Shown: one piece after another, positions 13,889-27,636 of the stretch
Position numbering within the stretch: position 1 is the first letter of the stretch
How the letters are laid out: the number at the start of each line of letters is the position of its first letter
NCBI RefSeq assembly: GCF_043641665.1
Contig: NC_092193.1
Span: 10,160,501 to 10,224,500 of the forward strand
Source: Enoplosus armatus
Taxonomy: Eukaryota > Chordata > Actinopteri > Centrarchiformes > Enoplosidae
Reading direction: 5' to 3'
DNA: 64,000 nt
Made by a program: the position numbers and the translations under genes
The notes under the pieces: model-generated
The model's input: the letters and a program-made list of their open reading frames with translations, nothing else
Told to the model about the DNA's origin: nothing
Databases searched by the model: none

Positions 13889-16800
13889 ACTGTAAGGCAG
13901 TTACAACTCTCAGCTCGTGACAAACAAGCCTGATGTGAAAAGCCTGATGTGGCACATGACCTTCCACACGTCACATCCACTAAAGACAGTAATCAACAGC
14001 AGCTGTAGACAGGACAAATCCTCTTCCACCTGGTGTTCCCCGATTGTGCTGCTTTCACAAACCGCTGTCGGCCTCCAGCTGCGACACGCCACAAAGGCAG
14101 CGGGGTGTGTGTGTGTGTGCGCGTGTGTGCGCGTGTACTCCAACATGTCACATTGTTGTGACCCTCCTCATCTCCCAGCAGATGGACGAGGGTCAACACC
14201 GCTGTCAGATCATCAGCATTAAGCCCCCGTGCGGCATGTGCTGTGTGCCAATGGCCTGCCTCCGCTCTCACCGGCCCACAAACCCCTGTTGACTCCACGC
14301 CCACTTGCCCATCCATTTCACAGGCAACCAGTTGCCTAGGCAACCTCAAAGCCCTCGCGCCTGTTTAAGTGTCAAGACAAATTCTATTTTACATTTCACT
14401 TGCACAACAGTTCATTTTTCATTCATCCATTCATTCATGAATGTTTTTCCACATCTGCCCGTCTCTTCCTGTGAGCAAACCTGATGCTCAAAATTTAACT
14501 CTACAGTTTCCAAAATACAATTGTAATCTGACATTGAAAATGAGGGAAACAGAGACTCAGACACTGTTTTCCATCAGTCTTACAGACGATAACTAAAAAA
14601 ACTACCACAGTATTCTATCTTCACAAAGTAGGCCATGAGCGGTGAAAAAACGGATAGAGATCATCTTCAAATAGCTCCGATAGATGGGTATAATTTGAAT
14701 TCCATTTACTGTGTGCTATTTCCACCAAAGAGATTTATAGGAGTAGAAATGAAGCTAAAAAAGCCAGCCATGATCAAAATCAATTATCAAAAAAAAACAA
14801 CTAAGTGAGCATGAGATCAGCGAATCACATAATTTCAGTTACATAACAGAAGCAGGAGTTTAGGAGGTTGCCCTGTTGTGCAACTTACCTGTTAAGTAAC
14901 GGTATTAAATACACTGAAATCAAGGAGATTTGAACACATATTGATAAGTGAGGCTATGTAGCTAGCATTACTCAAAGTGACAAAGTTGCTAATATTTGAT
15001 AATAAATTACCTTCAGACACATCAATTCTGAAAATTAAATTAAGATAATGCAGCAGCAGCAAATTGTAGGAGTATTTTATGGAACCATTCACAATACAGT
15101 GGACAGCGATTTTTTTTTGCACAGTCACCCATCACCAGCAGCACACCATGGCAGCCTCGACTCCACGCCCAGTTTGACTGCTGCGCAGCCATCCGCCTAA
15201 CCAACACCATTTCCCCCTCCTATCAAAAAATAACACGGGTTAGGAAATTGGAAAAATTTATATCTGCTGTTTGTTTTTTGTGTCAGAGAGAGAAGAAAAA
15301 AAAAAGAAAGAGAGAATCACAAGTAACATTCAGTTCAGCGCAGCTGCTGTTGCATTCATCAATGCCAACGCTCTGTCAAGGGGGGCGTGACACACACAGG
15401 CAAACTCACTATGAAGCACATGCACACACTGCCACAAACCCACACATACACACACACGGCTGGAGGCTGATGCTGTGCTCATCAGTGTCACTGTTGCCGA
15501 GCCCTTCGCTGCACAAATCACAGCAGGAGTGCAGACGACGGAAGGAAAAGGATGCTTACATAAAGGCAAACAAAGGCGTGAACACAGACGAACTATACAG
15601 CATGTTAGAGAAAAAAAAATCCTACAAACAATTTCCACAAACAATTTTGTTGTCAAACTGGAGATTAGTACACCTAATCAGCGTCAACGGAATACTTTCA
15701 CTTCCGATTTTAAAAGTCTTGCAATCTAAAGTCTACATCAACAGCACAAAATGGTGGTGCAGCAAAACTATAAGCTCACCAACTGCACCATCCACAGCCT
15801 CAGACACAAACAAACACCTTCATCAACACAGGCTCAGTGTTTCCATGGGTGTATTTCTTTATTCCTAATTTCTTGTCTACATTCAACAGAGCACTGCTGT
15901 CATGCTCTGTACTGCCGCCCACGTTCACCCTTGCAGAGTGCGAGAGATAGGAAAGAGAGAGAGAGGGAGAGAGTGGGAGGGAGGTAGAAAAGAAAACCTT
16001 GCTTTCACAGTGAGAGACCAACGATACATTATGGGAGGACAAACCATATTGCTCCATGCTGTTTTTCTTACAAACCACTACATGACCAAACAATAAACAC
16101 ACATATTGTACAAATCCAAGGCGGCATGCCAAGCCTCCATTGCTGTGCACGGCTGAATAGAGCCGAAAGGATATATGTGCTATCTAAACCTGTGCACCAA
16201 AAGGTTGTGTTTATGTTCTTTATATAATGGAAACATGTTTGCCCTTCCTAAACATCAGAAATTTCCTGGTAAATTAATTTAAATGATAAAACCTCTTTTT
16301 ATTTGAGAAGCCAATTTTGAGGATTCAGGTACTGTTTATCCCTCAGGTCACAGCAACATTGATTTTTATGGGGGAAAAGAACAACTCCTACTTCAATGTT
16401 TTTCTAACACATATGAGGAAAAAGAAAAATACTGGATGCTCTTGTTTTTCTGTCTAGACAAGATTCAAATCCTGAACACTTAAAAACATAACATAAAAAC
16501 TGTGTTTCTGAAACAAAGCTTTCACAATTAAGGACCAGGAAAAAAAGAAGCGCTGTCATGTTATGCAAGACCAACAATTTTCCATCCTAAAGCCTATAAG
16601 ATGTTAAAATGGTACGATGGTAGAGGTGGAGACACGCACTACACAGGACTCCAGCTGGAGGATACTGAGGTCATGTCCTCTGTAGCTTTTGTGAATTTGG
16701 GGTGTTAGCAACTTGAGAAGTCTCTGCAATTACAAACATACACGTGGCGAGTATTGTATTATGTACTTAACAGTTTTGGTCGACAAAATAATACATAAAT

Positions 16801-19800
16801 AAGGACTTCAGCATTCCTCCCCCAGAATTGTATTCCTGGCGGTGTGGGAAGGGCTTTAAACCACCATTTAGACGGCTTTATATGTTGGGAAATGAAGTTT
16901 ACAGGAAGAGAATTTAACTGAAAAAATCAAATATTAAAAATCCAAATAATTACGAAAAGAATGAGGGACCGTTTTGGTGTCTGGTGAAAGGGTAGTGGGG
17001 GGCTGCGTTGGCGGGACTCCTGACCTTTCTAAAATCTGTAGAGGATATTAACAACAAAATTATACCAGTCTGAATGAAACGGGAATGATGTTGGACTTGG
17101 ACTGATCTGTGCTAATATCTGAAGATCCCTCATGACAGTGACCCATATTACTGCAGGGGGAGGGAATCCATCAGAGGCAGTTCATCAGTGAGGATGAGCT
17201 CCTCTCCTGGGACGAGACTCATGGCTCATATTCAAGGCCACTCGTTTGTGGGCACACACAAACATTGTCACTCCCTCATCATCCCCCAAAAGGCCTATTA
17301 TAACTTCCTGTCCTCGTCTCCTCTCCCTGCAGACCGCTGAGCTGACAGGATATGAAAGGTGAAAGCGAAGCAATGGCCACCAGTTCATTACAACTAGTTT
17401 GACTGGTAGTTATGAGGAAAAAAGAGGAGATAATCAGATATTTTGGCACCAGCAGAGCGTTCACTGAGTGAACTAAAATGATTTCTACATGCAGCCTTTT
17501 TTCCATCTGGCTTACCAACTAAACTGTCACAGACAAAATGTTCCCTACTGTAGCTTGCTATGACCATTAGACCTGGGTAATCATGGAGAGGGGATTACTT
17601 CACTCTCCATCTCCACTCACTTCACCAATTAGCAAACCTGTATTGAGTCAAATGACAAGAGGGTCAAAGTTGACAGCATCGCATGCACTCTCCATTATCC
17701 GCAGCAAGAATAGCATTATTAATAAAGAGTGTAGCACATGGCAGCCCGTGTAAGCACACAGTATGAACACATGCTCGGTGCATCTTTGGGCTCCTTATTT
17801 TTGCAGGTATTAGGTAGCTAGCACTCTCATTACTTGGAGAAAAATAGCTCTCTGCAGTTCAGTGCTCTCCAGGGGAATAAAGCTTAGCGAAAGACTACGC
17901 ACCTCTGCCTCAAATTTGACCTTAACTGCTTTATTTAGGTGGTTACCGCAGAAGAAGGGAGGGGGCCAGAAAAGCTTTTTCATACTATTAAATTAAAGCT
18001 GTGCAGCAAAAAGTATAAAAGATCACAGAATAACTACATCAATCTAGGGTGTTGCTTGGTTTCAATATGCTTCTCTGCGGCCTGTGACTAATCCATGATC
18101 AGGGGATTTGTTCTTATGGGCATGTTTTTGGATGCCAGATGAGCTAGATGTTGTCTTGTTGAGAGGCAGGGCGGTCTACGTCAGCGCTGCAGGCTACTGG
18201 CCAACACCACAGAGCGAGGACGCAGGACAGACAAGCGTGAACTGCAAAAAGGCCTTTTCCCTCCAGGATTTTCCTCTCGAGCCTGGCAGCGCTCTGAGCC
18301 CGTGAGTCTAATTCTGCCACCAGGCCAGTCCCTGGCATCCTCTCCAGATGGTAGTGAACAGGGGGGTGAACAGGGAGATTAGGAAGAGAGTGATGACTGG
18401 TTCCTGACTACACATCCGGTGGCTGAGTCCCATTATCCTCCTCCTCCTCCCGTCATATGCCAGGCATGGCCACAGGGACCGGATGCTCCCCTGTCTTTGT
18501 GCTTCAGCAAGGTGTTAAGCTGTTTATTAGTAACATGACATGATGCTGTGGTAGAGCTGTAAAGTCACTGCACCACAAACATTGAGAGAGGCCACATAAG
18601 GCCATTAAATGGCAAAACAAAGTAGAGAAAGTGTTGTTCTGCAAAATAATGATTTGTATACTTCTGCAGAGGCATTGTTGTGTTTTATTCGATAACTGAC
18701 AAATACTCAAGTGTAAAACCAGACAGAAAACTTGTACGACTGTAATTAAAACAAAATTCTATTAGAGCAACAGATTAACTGCTCTGGCTAATAGCATGCA
18801 AATCATTTCTTAACAAAAGCATCTCCCTTTTAGAAACAAAAAGGCTGAAAACAGATTTGACTTAAGCTTCACTGTAGATAATTATTGTGAAGCAGAAGTG
18901 AAAACTCAAATTGGAAATAATTTAGGGCCTGAGTATGCGTGAATCTGTGTGTGTGTGTGTGAGAACAAGAAACAGAGTGTGTAGCAGAATGAATGAGAGA
19001 CGGCAAAAAGATAGAGAGAGCGAGCACGTCACAGCAAATTTCACACCCCAAGACTGGCAAAGCGAATCATCTGGCCCAAAACGACTAAATTCAACTAGCG
19101 TGGAAAGAGTTGCACCAGCTTCTATTTTCTCAAACTTTTGGAAGACTTTCAAGAGATGCTTCCGCCAAAATCCTGCTATGTGATGCCGAAAGAATGCTGG
19201 AAAACGGTAGGAAACAGAGGATCGGAGATTTCCCCCTTTGTTCGGAAAAGTTGACGAGACAAGGAAAAGTGGCAAGTCTTGCAAAAAAAAAGATTGTGTC
19301 TACAAATTATGGGCTTCAAGTGCACTGCAGTGAAGAAATGTGAAGAGAAGTGGCGACGTGACAAAGGAAAAGACGTAATTTTTTTTTTTTTGTCATTTTC
19401 AGCCAAATTGCTATCATTACCAACATGCATGCTCTAGGAGCACTGAAGACAGAACAGTTATGAATCACCAAAGCTAGTAGTGCTGTAAAAAGACCCTCAT
19501 AGTTATTTCTATCTTCTCCAGATTACATAAAAGGAAAGAGGAAGACAGAGGGAAATGGAGGACACAGAGGAAGATGAGGTGCACTCAGAACAAAAAAGTT
19601 GCAGCGTTGTTGCGACTGTGCAGGTTGATTTATGATTCTCCTGTTTAAGTATGAGGCTGCAGATCTTATGTAACTCCATTCAACTGGAGAAGGCATGAGC
19701 TGCTCCACAGGGCGGCAATGAAAGCTTCCTGCACCGCCTGTGCCCATGTTCCTTTGTCACATCCTTTGATTTTACAGTCATTACAGAAGCAGGACTGGAA

Positions 19801-20609
19801 AAACAAAGAAAGTCTGCAGCCGCATGGATCGCAAAAAGCCTCCTATCACCAGATGCTGTTTGTCGACCCTCAGGTCTTCAGGCCAATTACAACACACACA
19901 GCATCTGATGTTACAAAAAGACATCCAAAAATCACATAAAAGCACGCTTACAGTAATTTTCTCCTTTGATCTGACAGAGAATAGTACTGCAGCGTAGAGA
20001 TGTGTATTTAAGTAAATTAGGTAATTTTCACAAATACTGCTTGAAGAGCTAAAACAGAATTATAAATGGCATGTGATTATAGGCAGTGTGGTGTGGAGGT
20101 GTGACCATAAACAAGTTTCTCCCAAAGCTGTAATGAAAAGAGCAACAGTTTGCTTGGTTATGTCACATGGGAAGACTGAATAACTGGATGAGGAATCAGT
20201 TTTATGGACACTGATGGTGAACAATGGTCTTGTTACTGGTAAATCATTATTTCTGAGGTGACCAAAATTACATTTGGTCGTGGGTTTTAACATATTGACA
20301 GTTTAAAACGTGCATTTCTGGAGGTATGACCAGTTTAGCCCAGTCATTACTATTGAATAAATTATGCTATGTTCATTCAGCAGCAGTCAGTTGATTCCTT
20401 ACAAACAAATCGATCGCTGGTGCTTAAATTTGACAATCAGAAATTGTCTGAGGTAGTATAGTAGCCTCTGTAGCCTCATATGCCCAATGTGGGACTCCAC
20501 ACAAGTCAGTCAAGCAGCAACATTATGCATCTGCTAGTATGAGGGCATGTATATGCCTGCTACGAGCTAAAAAAGCTACAGCTCAGCGGCAGGGATCTAA
20601 GGATGTTAA
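13889..20609. other. Gene-free DNA, probably AGAP3 intron 1
   Basis: No recognisable exon. The longest frame (15248-15868 plus, 206 codons) is Lys- and His-rich low complexity from purine and CA repeats. A GA-rich tract lies at about 15950-15990 and a short TG tract at about 18947-18962. The segment around 17600-17960 looks compositionally like conserved non-coding DNA, which is only an impression. Confidence 0.4.
14104..14136. repeat. GT/GC-GT microsatellite
   Basis: Compound run of GT and GCGTGT units, with overlapping open frames showing only His/Thr or Val/Cys repeats. No gene. Confidence 0.9.
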
Positions 20610-21015
20610 TGTAGGTCAGTCAGTTGGTCCAGACTGAAATATTGGATGAATTTCATTGACATTTTGTACATACATTCATGTTCCACTGAGGATCAATTTG
20701 AATAACTTTGTTGATCGCCTGACGCCATCATCGGGTCAAAATCTGACTTTGTCCTACCCAATACCTTCATTTATAACTACTTGCAAAGCTAAGGACATTC
20801 CCACCATCCACAGCTGTTTTTGTGTTTAGTGATAACTAGTAAATGTTAGCATGCTAACAAGCTAAACTAAAAGGGTGAACATGATGAACATTATACCTGC
20901 TTGACATTAGCATGTTAGCATTGTCATTGTGAGTTTGTTAGCATGCTGACGTTAGCATTTACTTCAAAGCATGGCTGTGCCTAGCCTCTAGTGTGGCTAC
21001 CGACTCTAGTCTCGT
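20610..21015 (+). repeat. 'GTTAGCATGCTAAC' interspersed teleost repeat
   Basis: Starts near TTGGTCCAGACTGAAATATT and runs through a series of TTAGCATG/CATGCTAAC units at 20845-20960 to GCTGTGCCTAGCC. From memory this string of motifs characterises a widespread acanthomorph repeat of unknown class. No open frame of interest. Boundaries are approximate. Confidence 0.65.
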
Positions 21016-24000
21016 TTCCAACATAGTTTTGTTTGTGTACGTTCGCAAATATAGGTCACACAACATATTTTGGCTCTTTATTTTGAACTTCTGTAACTCA
21101 CTGCACACACAAAAAACTAAAGTATAATCGGGTTGTAAAATTTCCACTTTGTGTTTATTGTTTTCATAAAGAAACGAATGATCTGATTAAAACACACTTG
21201 ATTCAATAAAAGCAGGACAAATATTTGATAAGTACAGGTTTGTTTCATGAACATATTAGTCATTCTTTATAAATATCTTTCTATGATATAGTGTTTATCA
21301 CGTAACATGGGCACTGGCCAATTTATCAGTCGTGCATCAGGTTATTTGATCTTTATTACACACACCCTTTTAGATGTTGTTTGTGTGTGCCAAGTCCACG
21401 CTGTCCATGTCAATATGATGACAGCAAGTAATTAAGAGATGTTAATAAAGTCCAAATCATTCTGTAGGCGCCAAGTGGAGCTTCAAACAGCTCCAAACCA
21501 CAGACTCTCACCCCCGACTGCAGCACGACCATAGGGATCTCCATCACTCCGTAAAATCAAAGCGTGGTGTTGTATTTCGACTGACACACCACATGAGTCA
21601 GTGCACATTTTAAATGATGAATACTGAGACCAGTGCAAATAATGAATGATAAATACTGAAGTGTCGACCCCGTAACACTCATTAGAACTGCGCTAAACAA
21701 CCTTGTTAGCAGAAATCAATGCAAGAAAATTGAAAATAAGTTAATTCCCAAGTTTATTGTGAGCTTATTTTTATTACTTAAGGAATATGAATGGACTTTG
21801 TGCTGGTGAGATTACAGTTATCAGGTAGGACAGAGGACTGAATTACTCACAAGTTGGGTCAAATTTCTGCAGTACGTTCCTGATAACGGTGGGTACCCTT
21901 TCAAGTGTGACTAATACACCATTTTCACTAGCACAGTACAGCACGCCAAGCAGCCTGTGATGATAAGCATCTGACTGCATACCCAGGATACCCGAGCATG
22001 TGTCCCAGCCGTATGGAAAGTCTGCATATGAAGAGAGTCTTCCACTGCAGCAAGGTCGAAACGCACACAATAATTACATGGCTGGCTTAGCAAGAGAGGA
22101 GGCGCAGGCGGATTGGACAAATTGCTACGTGTTATGAGTGGGGAGGAAGTAGGCCACCTGAGAGGATGGCATCCCCATCTGGGATCCTCTCTGGAGGTTA
22201 TCACTATGAGCAACCCCCATGCTCCAGAAGAAGATCCAGAAACCCTTGTGTTCCTAAGACCTATTAATACATCATCAGCACTGCCCTGCTTATAACCTGC
22301 CCTGGGCTATAAGCTCCTTTTCCTTTCACAGAGCATATGTCAGAAATAATAACACTGGAAATCTATTCAGCACAGAAATCAAAGGGTAATGTGCCCCCCT
22401 TTTTTGCACTTGAGTCTCCCAACAGATTAGAAAGCCAAATCAGTCAACATATTAGGAGGCTTATGGGTAGATTGGCTGTGAACTCCTAAATTAAAATTCT
22501 GTGGACATTTGAGCTCATGAAAAGCAAATACTTCTGTATTTCTTATTCAGTCCTTATGGAGTCCCCTGACCCTCCGTTTACCTGCTGTCACACACCAGAT
22601 GGCCACGAAGCACAGCCTTACTGATATACAGGTACTGAAAACACCCAATTTAACAGCTGGCTTTCAAAACTACTGAGGGTGAGAGGGCAAAGAGTCAGGA
22701 CTTTGTCTGCTTGAGGATCCACAGAGCAGACGGTGAAAGCCTAGCCTAGCTAACCTAAATTATGTATGCATCCATCCGGATGTATCATCACATAGTCCAT
22801 CCTGATATATAACAATATGGTCGCTGCTTTTAAATGTGTGTGTGTTCATAATGGTCTGTATTTGTGGAGGCTTACCTGCAGAGTTGCATGATGTTGGGAA
22901 TCCATCAAGGTGGGCCAAAGGCAGCGAGGGCATGAGGGAGAGGAAACAAAGAAAATCAATGAGAAGTTCAATAGATGTTAAGTTGAAAATAAATCAGTTG
23001 GTCAGACCTCAGTGGGTTTCTCGATAAGGCAGTGTCTTCAATTATGGATCAATTATATCTGTTTGCCTATATGTATACCCTAATCCAGTTGTATGACCCC
23101 TGAGCCTACTTACTGACATACCGATCATACATCCAAGTTTATGTGACCAAATACATTTCAGTATATTCAATAATGCACATGACATGTTAAAATACTATAT
23201 CTGTAGACATAGCTGATATTCTGCAATATTTGTTAATTCTTAAAAGGTAAGCTGTCAACAAATATCAGTTTTCATATCATTCTTTATTCAAGCCAAAATG
23301 ATTCCAAGTTTGACACCTTTCAGAATAAATTCTCAACCAACCACCTGATAAGTTTTGTTTCATTAGCGTAACAATCAGTGTGTTCAGTTTGACGGTTCGA
23401 TGTGTCAACAGTTTCTTGATACTTGCTTATGACACTGCAATCTGTCTAAGGTAACTCAATAAAAAGGAGTTGAATGATGTAGTTCAAAATATGAAATGAA
23501 TAATTCATAAAATCATCACAAAGAAAAAACAAGTTGCCAGGATGGGCTTTATTCGGTATGAGTCCCCATATGGTTGACATTTTCACATTTCTGTTAAAAA
23601 TAAGTCAAAGATGTCAAGCGTCAAAGCTTAGTGACAGCTTGAACCTTTTCACTGCAGACGACATAGGCTTTGCGTGGTTATCTGTCAAATTTGAATAGCA
23701 GCATTAAATGACAACTCCAACTAATATGTGATTTTTTTGACAAAACTCAAGATCAGATGTCACTCCTGTTCAGTGACATCACATCAAAGTAATCACAGAC
23801 ATCAGAGATGTTCCTTATAGAGTTTAGATAATCTTGGTGCTGTTCGATCTCCAGACGACAAAAACTGCTGACGACCAGACGCTTAATTAAGTTAGCTGAC
23901 TCTCCATCTACGCAGGCCCCTCTGCCCTCTGCTTCTATCTGACCTGATAGAAACAGAATGACATAAAAAGAAATCTCAGAGAAATGCCACTGAACAGACA

Positions 24001-24774
24001 TTATGTCACTGCCCTGCATTTACAGTAATTTTCTGTCCATCCAGAGCCATCCAGGTCTGACAGACAGTATAAGTTCAATGCAACCTTTATCTAAACAATC
24101 GCACCAGGAGCTCAGCTTCCCATAAAGATGTACATTTTGCTTCTCTACTGTATGAATTTGCAGAATATTATATGATATTGGGTGACATATAAAAGGTTTC
24201 ATTTCATAACATCCTGAACATTTGAAATCTTCTCCATAGTGGTTTTCATAAGCAAGAGATCCAACAAAAATGTTGGTTATGGTGGGTGTTATTTTCTCCA
24301 GATGGACACAAGAGGACAAATTATCCAGGATGTTCAAGTAAGGCTCCGTAGAAGCAACCAAACAAACCTATCTGCTTCCATGTTGAGGACAAATTACTGT
24401 GTTTAGTGCTTCTTCTTGGTTGGACTCTATGTCCAATAACTCATAGTCATCAAAAGCCACTCCATGTTTGGCTTTGCAGTAGCTTTCCCCGGCCTTGAGT
24501 CAGTGCAGGCTGAGGTGCTGCATTGCTCAGCACGGGTCATATGCAACCAGAAGAATTTTCAATGAGTCATCGGCATACCAGTTAATTCACACAGCGCATC
24601 ATATAATAGCTTGCTCAGTTCTTCCTGCAGTCAAGTAACTAGATGTGTTTTGAGACATTGTGACCAACATGACACAAAATTAAAGCAACAAGCCGTGGAA
24701 TAAAAGTTAAACTAATACACGAGGTAGCGGAAGGTGCTGGATGTGTGCCCCATCCACTTGATCTAGGGCTGCAA
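21016..24774. other. Gene-free DNA with one near-open minus-strand frame
   Basis: No recognised exon or repeat. On the minus strand, 24367-23753 is open for about 205 codons except for one in-frame TAA at 24020-24022. The conceptual peptide resembles no family I know and there is no splice or codon evidence for a gene. Confidence 0.35.
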
Positions 24775-25084
24775 CTAACAATTAACCTGCCAACTACTTT
24801 CTTGATTAATTGTTGTCTATAAAACATCAGGAAAGAGTAAAAAATGTCCATTATAATTACCCCGAGCCCACGATGGCATTTTAAAATTCACTGTTTTATC
24901 CAAACTTCAGTCCAAAAACCAAAGATATTCAATTTACTATCACATGGGAAGAAGAAAAGCAACAAATTCTCACATTTAAGAAGCTTAAATTAGAGATTGT
25001 TTAGCATTTCTGCATGTTAAAGTGTTGTCAATTCATATTCTGTTGACTGATTAATCAATTCATCGACTGATCATTTAAGCTCTA
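24775..25084 (+). repeat. 'GGGCTGCAACTAA' interspersed repeat
   Basis: Begins AGGGCTGCAACTAACAATTA and ends near ATTCATCGACTGATCATTTA, with the family's internal segment CAAAGATATTCAATTTACTA present. It is the same family as the copies at 13241-13888 and 29881-30915. Confidence 0.75.
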
Positions 25085-25906
25085 ACCTGTTCCCAAGTAC
25101 GAGAACATGCAGATCAGTTTGAGTGGAGATTACCTGTAGTCATTATGAGTGTCTTTGTCTGCAGTTGTGGTTGTCTAATGACAGACAGGCTCATTTTCTA
25201 TGCATTCCCTGCCTTTCACCCGGTGCATGCTGGGATGTGTTCCAACCCGCTGTGACCTAAAACAGAACTAAATGGATTTAAAAAGTAAATGAATTCATGT
25301 TTACGGGTGACTGAAAGGTTAAAATTTCTCTCACGTGCGATTGCACAAAGTGCTCTGCTGCAAACAAACCTGCGTAGATGTTTTAGAGAACAAATACTGT
25401 GCTGAATTATCCCCATCTATCCAAATATACCAGACCAGTAACTCAGGCTCAGACACCCTCAGGTCAACCTGCCCTCTGGGGACTCTATCTGATTAGATCT
25501 GATCCCTCCTTTGTCAGAAATAAGGATGTCTAGTCCTGGACCAGCTGCAAACAAAGGGGTCTGAGCCAGCAGTCAGTGCGATACAGAGGCAATTACCTGC
25601 ACAGAGGCTATGGTGGTTATAATCCGAGGAAATGGTATAGATTGATTCTGCCAGACAAATAGTGTTAAGAGGCTTCCTAGACAGCACACTCACCCTCACT
25701 ACCCCAATTCCTGACCCTCCGTCACAACATTACACCGCTCAAATAGCTTGCCCCTACCCCCGCCCCCCTACCCCATAAACTCCCATTACATCCATCTCCT
25801 CCTCGGGGTATTGCACTCAACTGACACCCATCCAGGTCAGGGGCAAAGGCCTATGTGTGGGGAAATTCACGCATCCAGAGAGTACCACATACACACCACA
25901 AACAAA

Positions 25907-25927
25907 CACACACACACACACACACAC
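25907..25927. repeat. (CA)10 microsatellite
   Basis: Perfect CA dinucleotide run, preceded by an imperfect ACACACCACAAACAAACA section. Confidence 0.95.
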
Positions 25928-27607
25928 TCACGCAGAGCAATTCCAGCCACCTACTTGTGTTACATAACACATGCCACTGCCTACCCATCCACTGGCAGGT
26001 CTGCACTACACTCAGCCGCCGACGGAGATGCAGCACCAGAACTCATACTGCAAAAGTATATTTCTCTTCCTGGAAGACTCATTTCAGACACGAGGACAGG
26101 TCCTCTGGGCTGCTGATGCTAAACGACCTTTGTCAGTCCTGACAGTGTACACAAAGATTTCAGTCAGGTGGACTTTTCCCCAAACGTGACATCTGACAAT
26201 CCATGAGTGTGGCCAAAGGATTTGTTTTCAAAGTGGACAACTAATTATGCCCGAGCTCTCACTCGCCAAACACACTAAAGGTAGGGTCCTATTTACTAAA
26301 AGCCCTATTGGCATGAGGAAACCACAGGACGATTTGTTTTATTGTGTAAACAGACAAAATGTAGCTTTGAATTAGCTTGGACCTAGATTAGCAGCCGGTT
26401 TTCTTTAAGCCAAAACCAGATTTCATGCCAGATTCTGACACAACAAAAGATGCCTTTTTTTTTGCAGCGGAGGGTCTCTTGAAGCCAAATGTGTGAAAAG
26501 CCACAATTTAGTAGTGTGAATATTTTCAGAGAGGCCCTTCACAAACATTAGCAATGAGAGATATCCCTCGCTTTAGACATATTTTTTGTGTAAGTACTTG
26601 CAACTGGACAAATAGCACAGAGTCCTGCAAGTCAACAGCACAATGCTGCTAAGAATCCAATTTGCTGAAGAAATAAATGTCCTGTAAATGTCTTGCAAAA
26701 TGGATACAAATGGCGCACTATGCTTTAACACAGCAGCAGGGTGCATCTCTAGACACCAGTTGGTCCAATTTCACAACAGAATGGGCCCAAGAGCACAGCG
26801 GGGCCTGAGATGTACTGTGTGGCAACACAAGTGTCATAATTCCTCCTTTTTAACTGTACAGTGATTTATTTGAGGCCAGCCGTTGGTTCCAGTGCACGAA
26901 CACAAAACCGAGGGACAGCTCATCTTCTGAAAACGGTGTCAGGCTGCTGAACAGTGCACTTTTCACGCCAGACTCCTCAATGAGGAAAATCTCATCATCC
27001 AAACCGGGGCTGTTGAAAAGCTGCACTGACACAGCCCTGAGCAAGACTCTGAGCGGCTTATATCAAACGGGTACTGCAGAGAGTCCGTTCACACGGAGAA
27101 CGATACAGTCACTCACTTTGCAGCACTGTCTCATATCAGAAACACTGCATTAAAAAAAAAAAGGACCAAATGGTGCTCGGTGAACACTGTTGCATTCTGG
27201 TAATATTTTTCTTCCAAATCTCCATAGTAACATCGCTCCTAATTGGCAAGCTATTACGAATATGACTCTATGAATGGCTCCATCTGATTTTTTGCACTTT
27301 TGCCCTCTGATGTTTGCCGTTGACCTCTTGTGTCCTGGCATTTTTTGTCCTGCTATCATTTTGGCTGAACCCTGAGATAATGTGCTGTCTTGTTGCCAGA
27401 GGCTCTTGCTTTTTTTTTTAACACAGGGCCACCCTCCTAACACTCTTTTATGCATATGTATATAAATACTGCAGCAATGAAGTCATTAAGCTCCCTACAC
27501 ACAAAGAGATATTAACCATTTTGCCTCTAGAAAAGTTAGAAAACAACGGCTTAGTGTGCAATGATAAACTTAGACCCCTAAAACCACAAGGGTATAATGC
27601 ATTAGGG

Positions 27608-27636
27608 TTATGACTTGTGCTCACCACAAGTCATAA
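27608..27636. repeat. Perfect 12-bp inverted repeat, 5-nt loop
   Basis: TTATGACTTGTG and its exact complement CACAAGTCATAA flank the loop CTCAC. It is too short for a miRNA precursor and has no T-run to mark a terminator. Function unknown. Confidence 0.9.

Noticed and set aside
13993..14349. 118-codon minus-strand frame with Thr/His repeats
   Set aside because: Driven by the GT microsatellite at 14104-14136; no homology.
15248..15868. 206-codon plus-strand frame
   Set aside because: Lys-, His- and Thr-rich low complexity produced by purine and CA repeats; no family match and no splice context.
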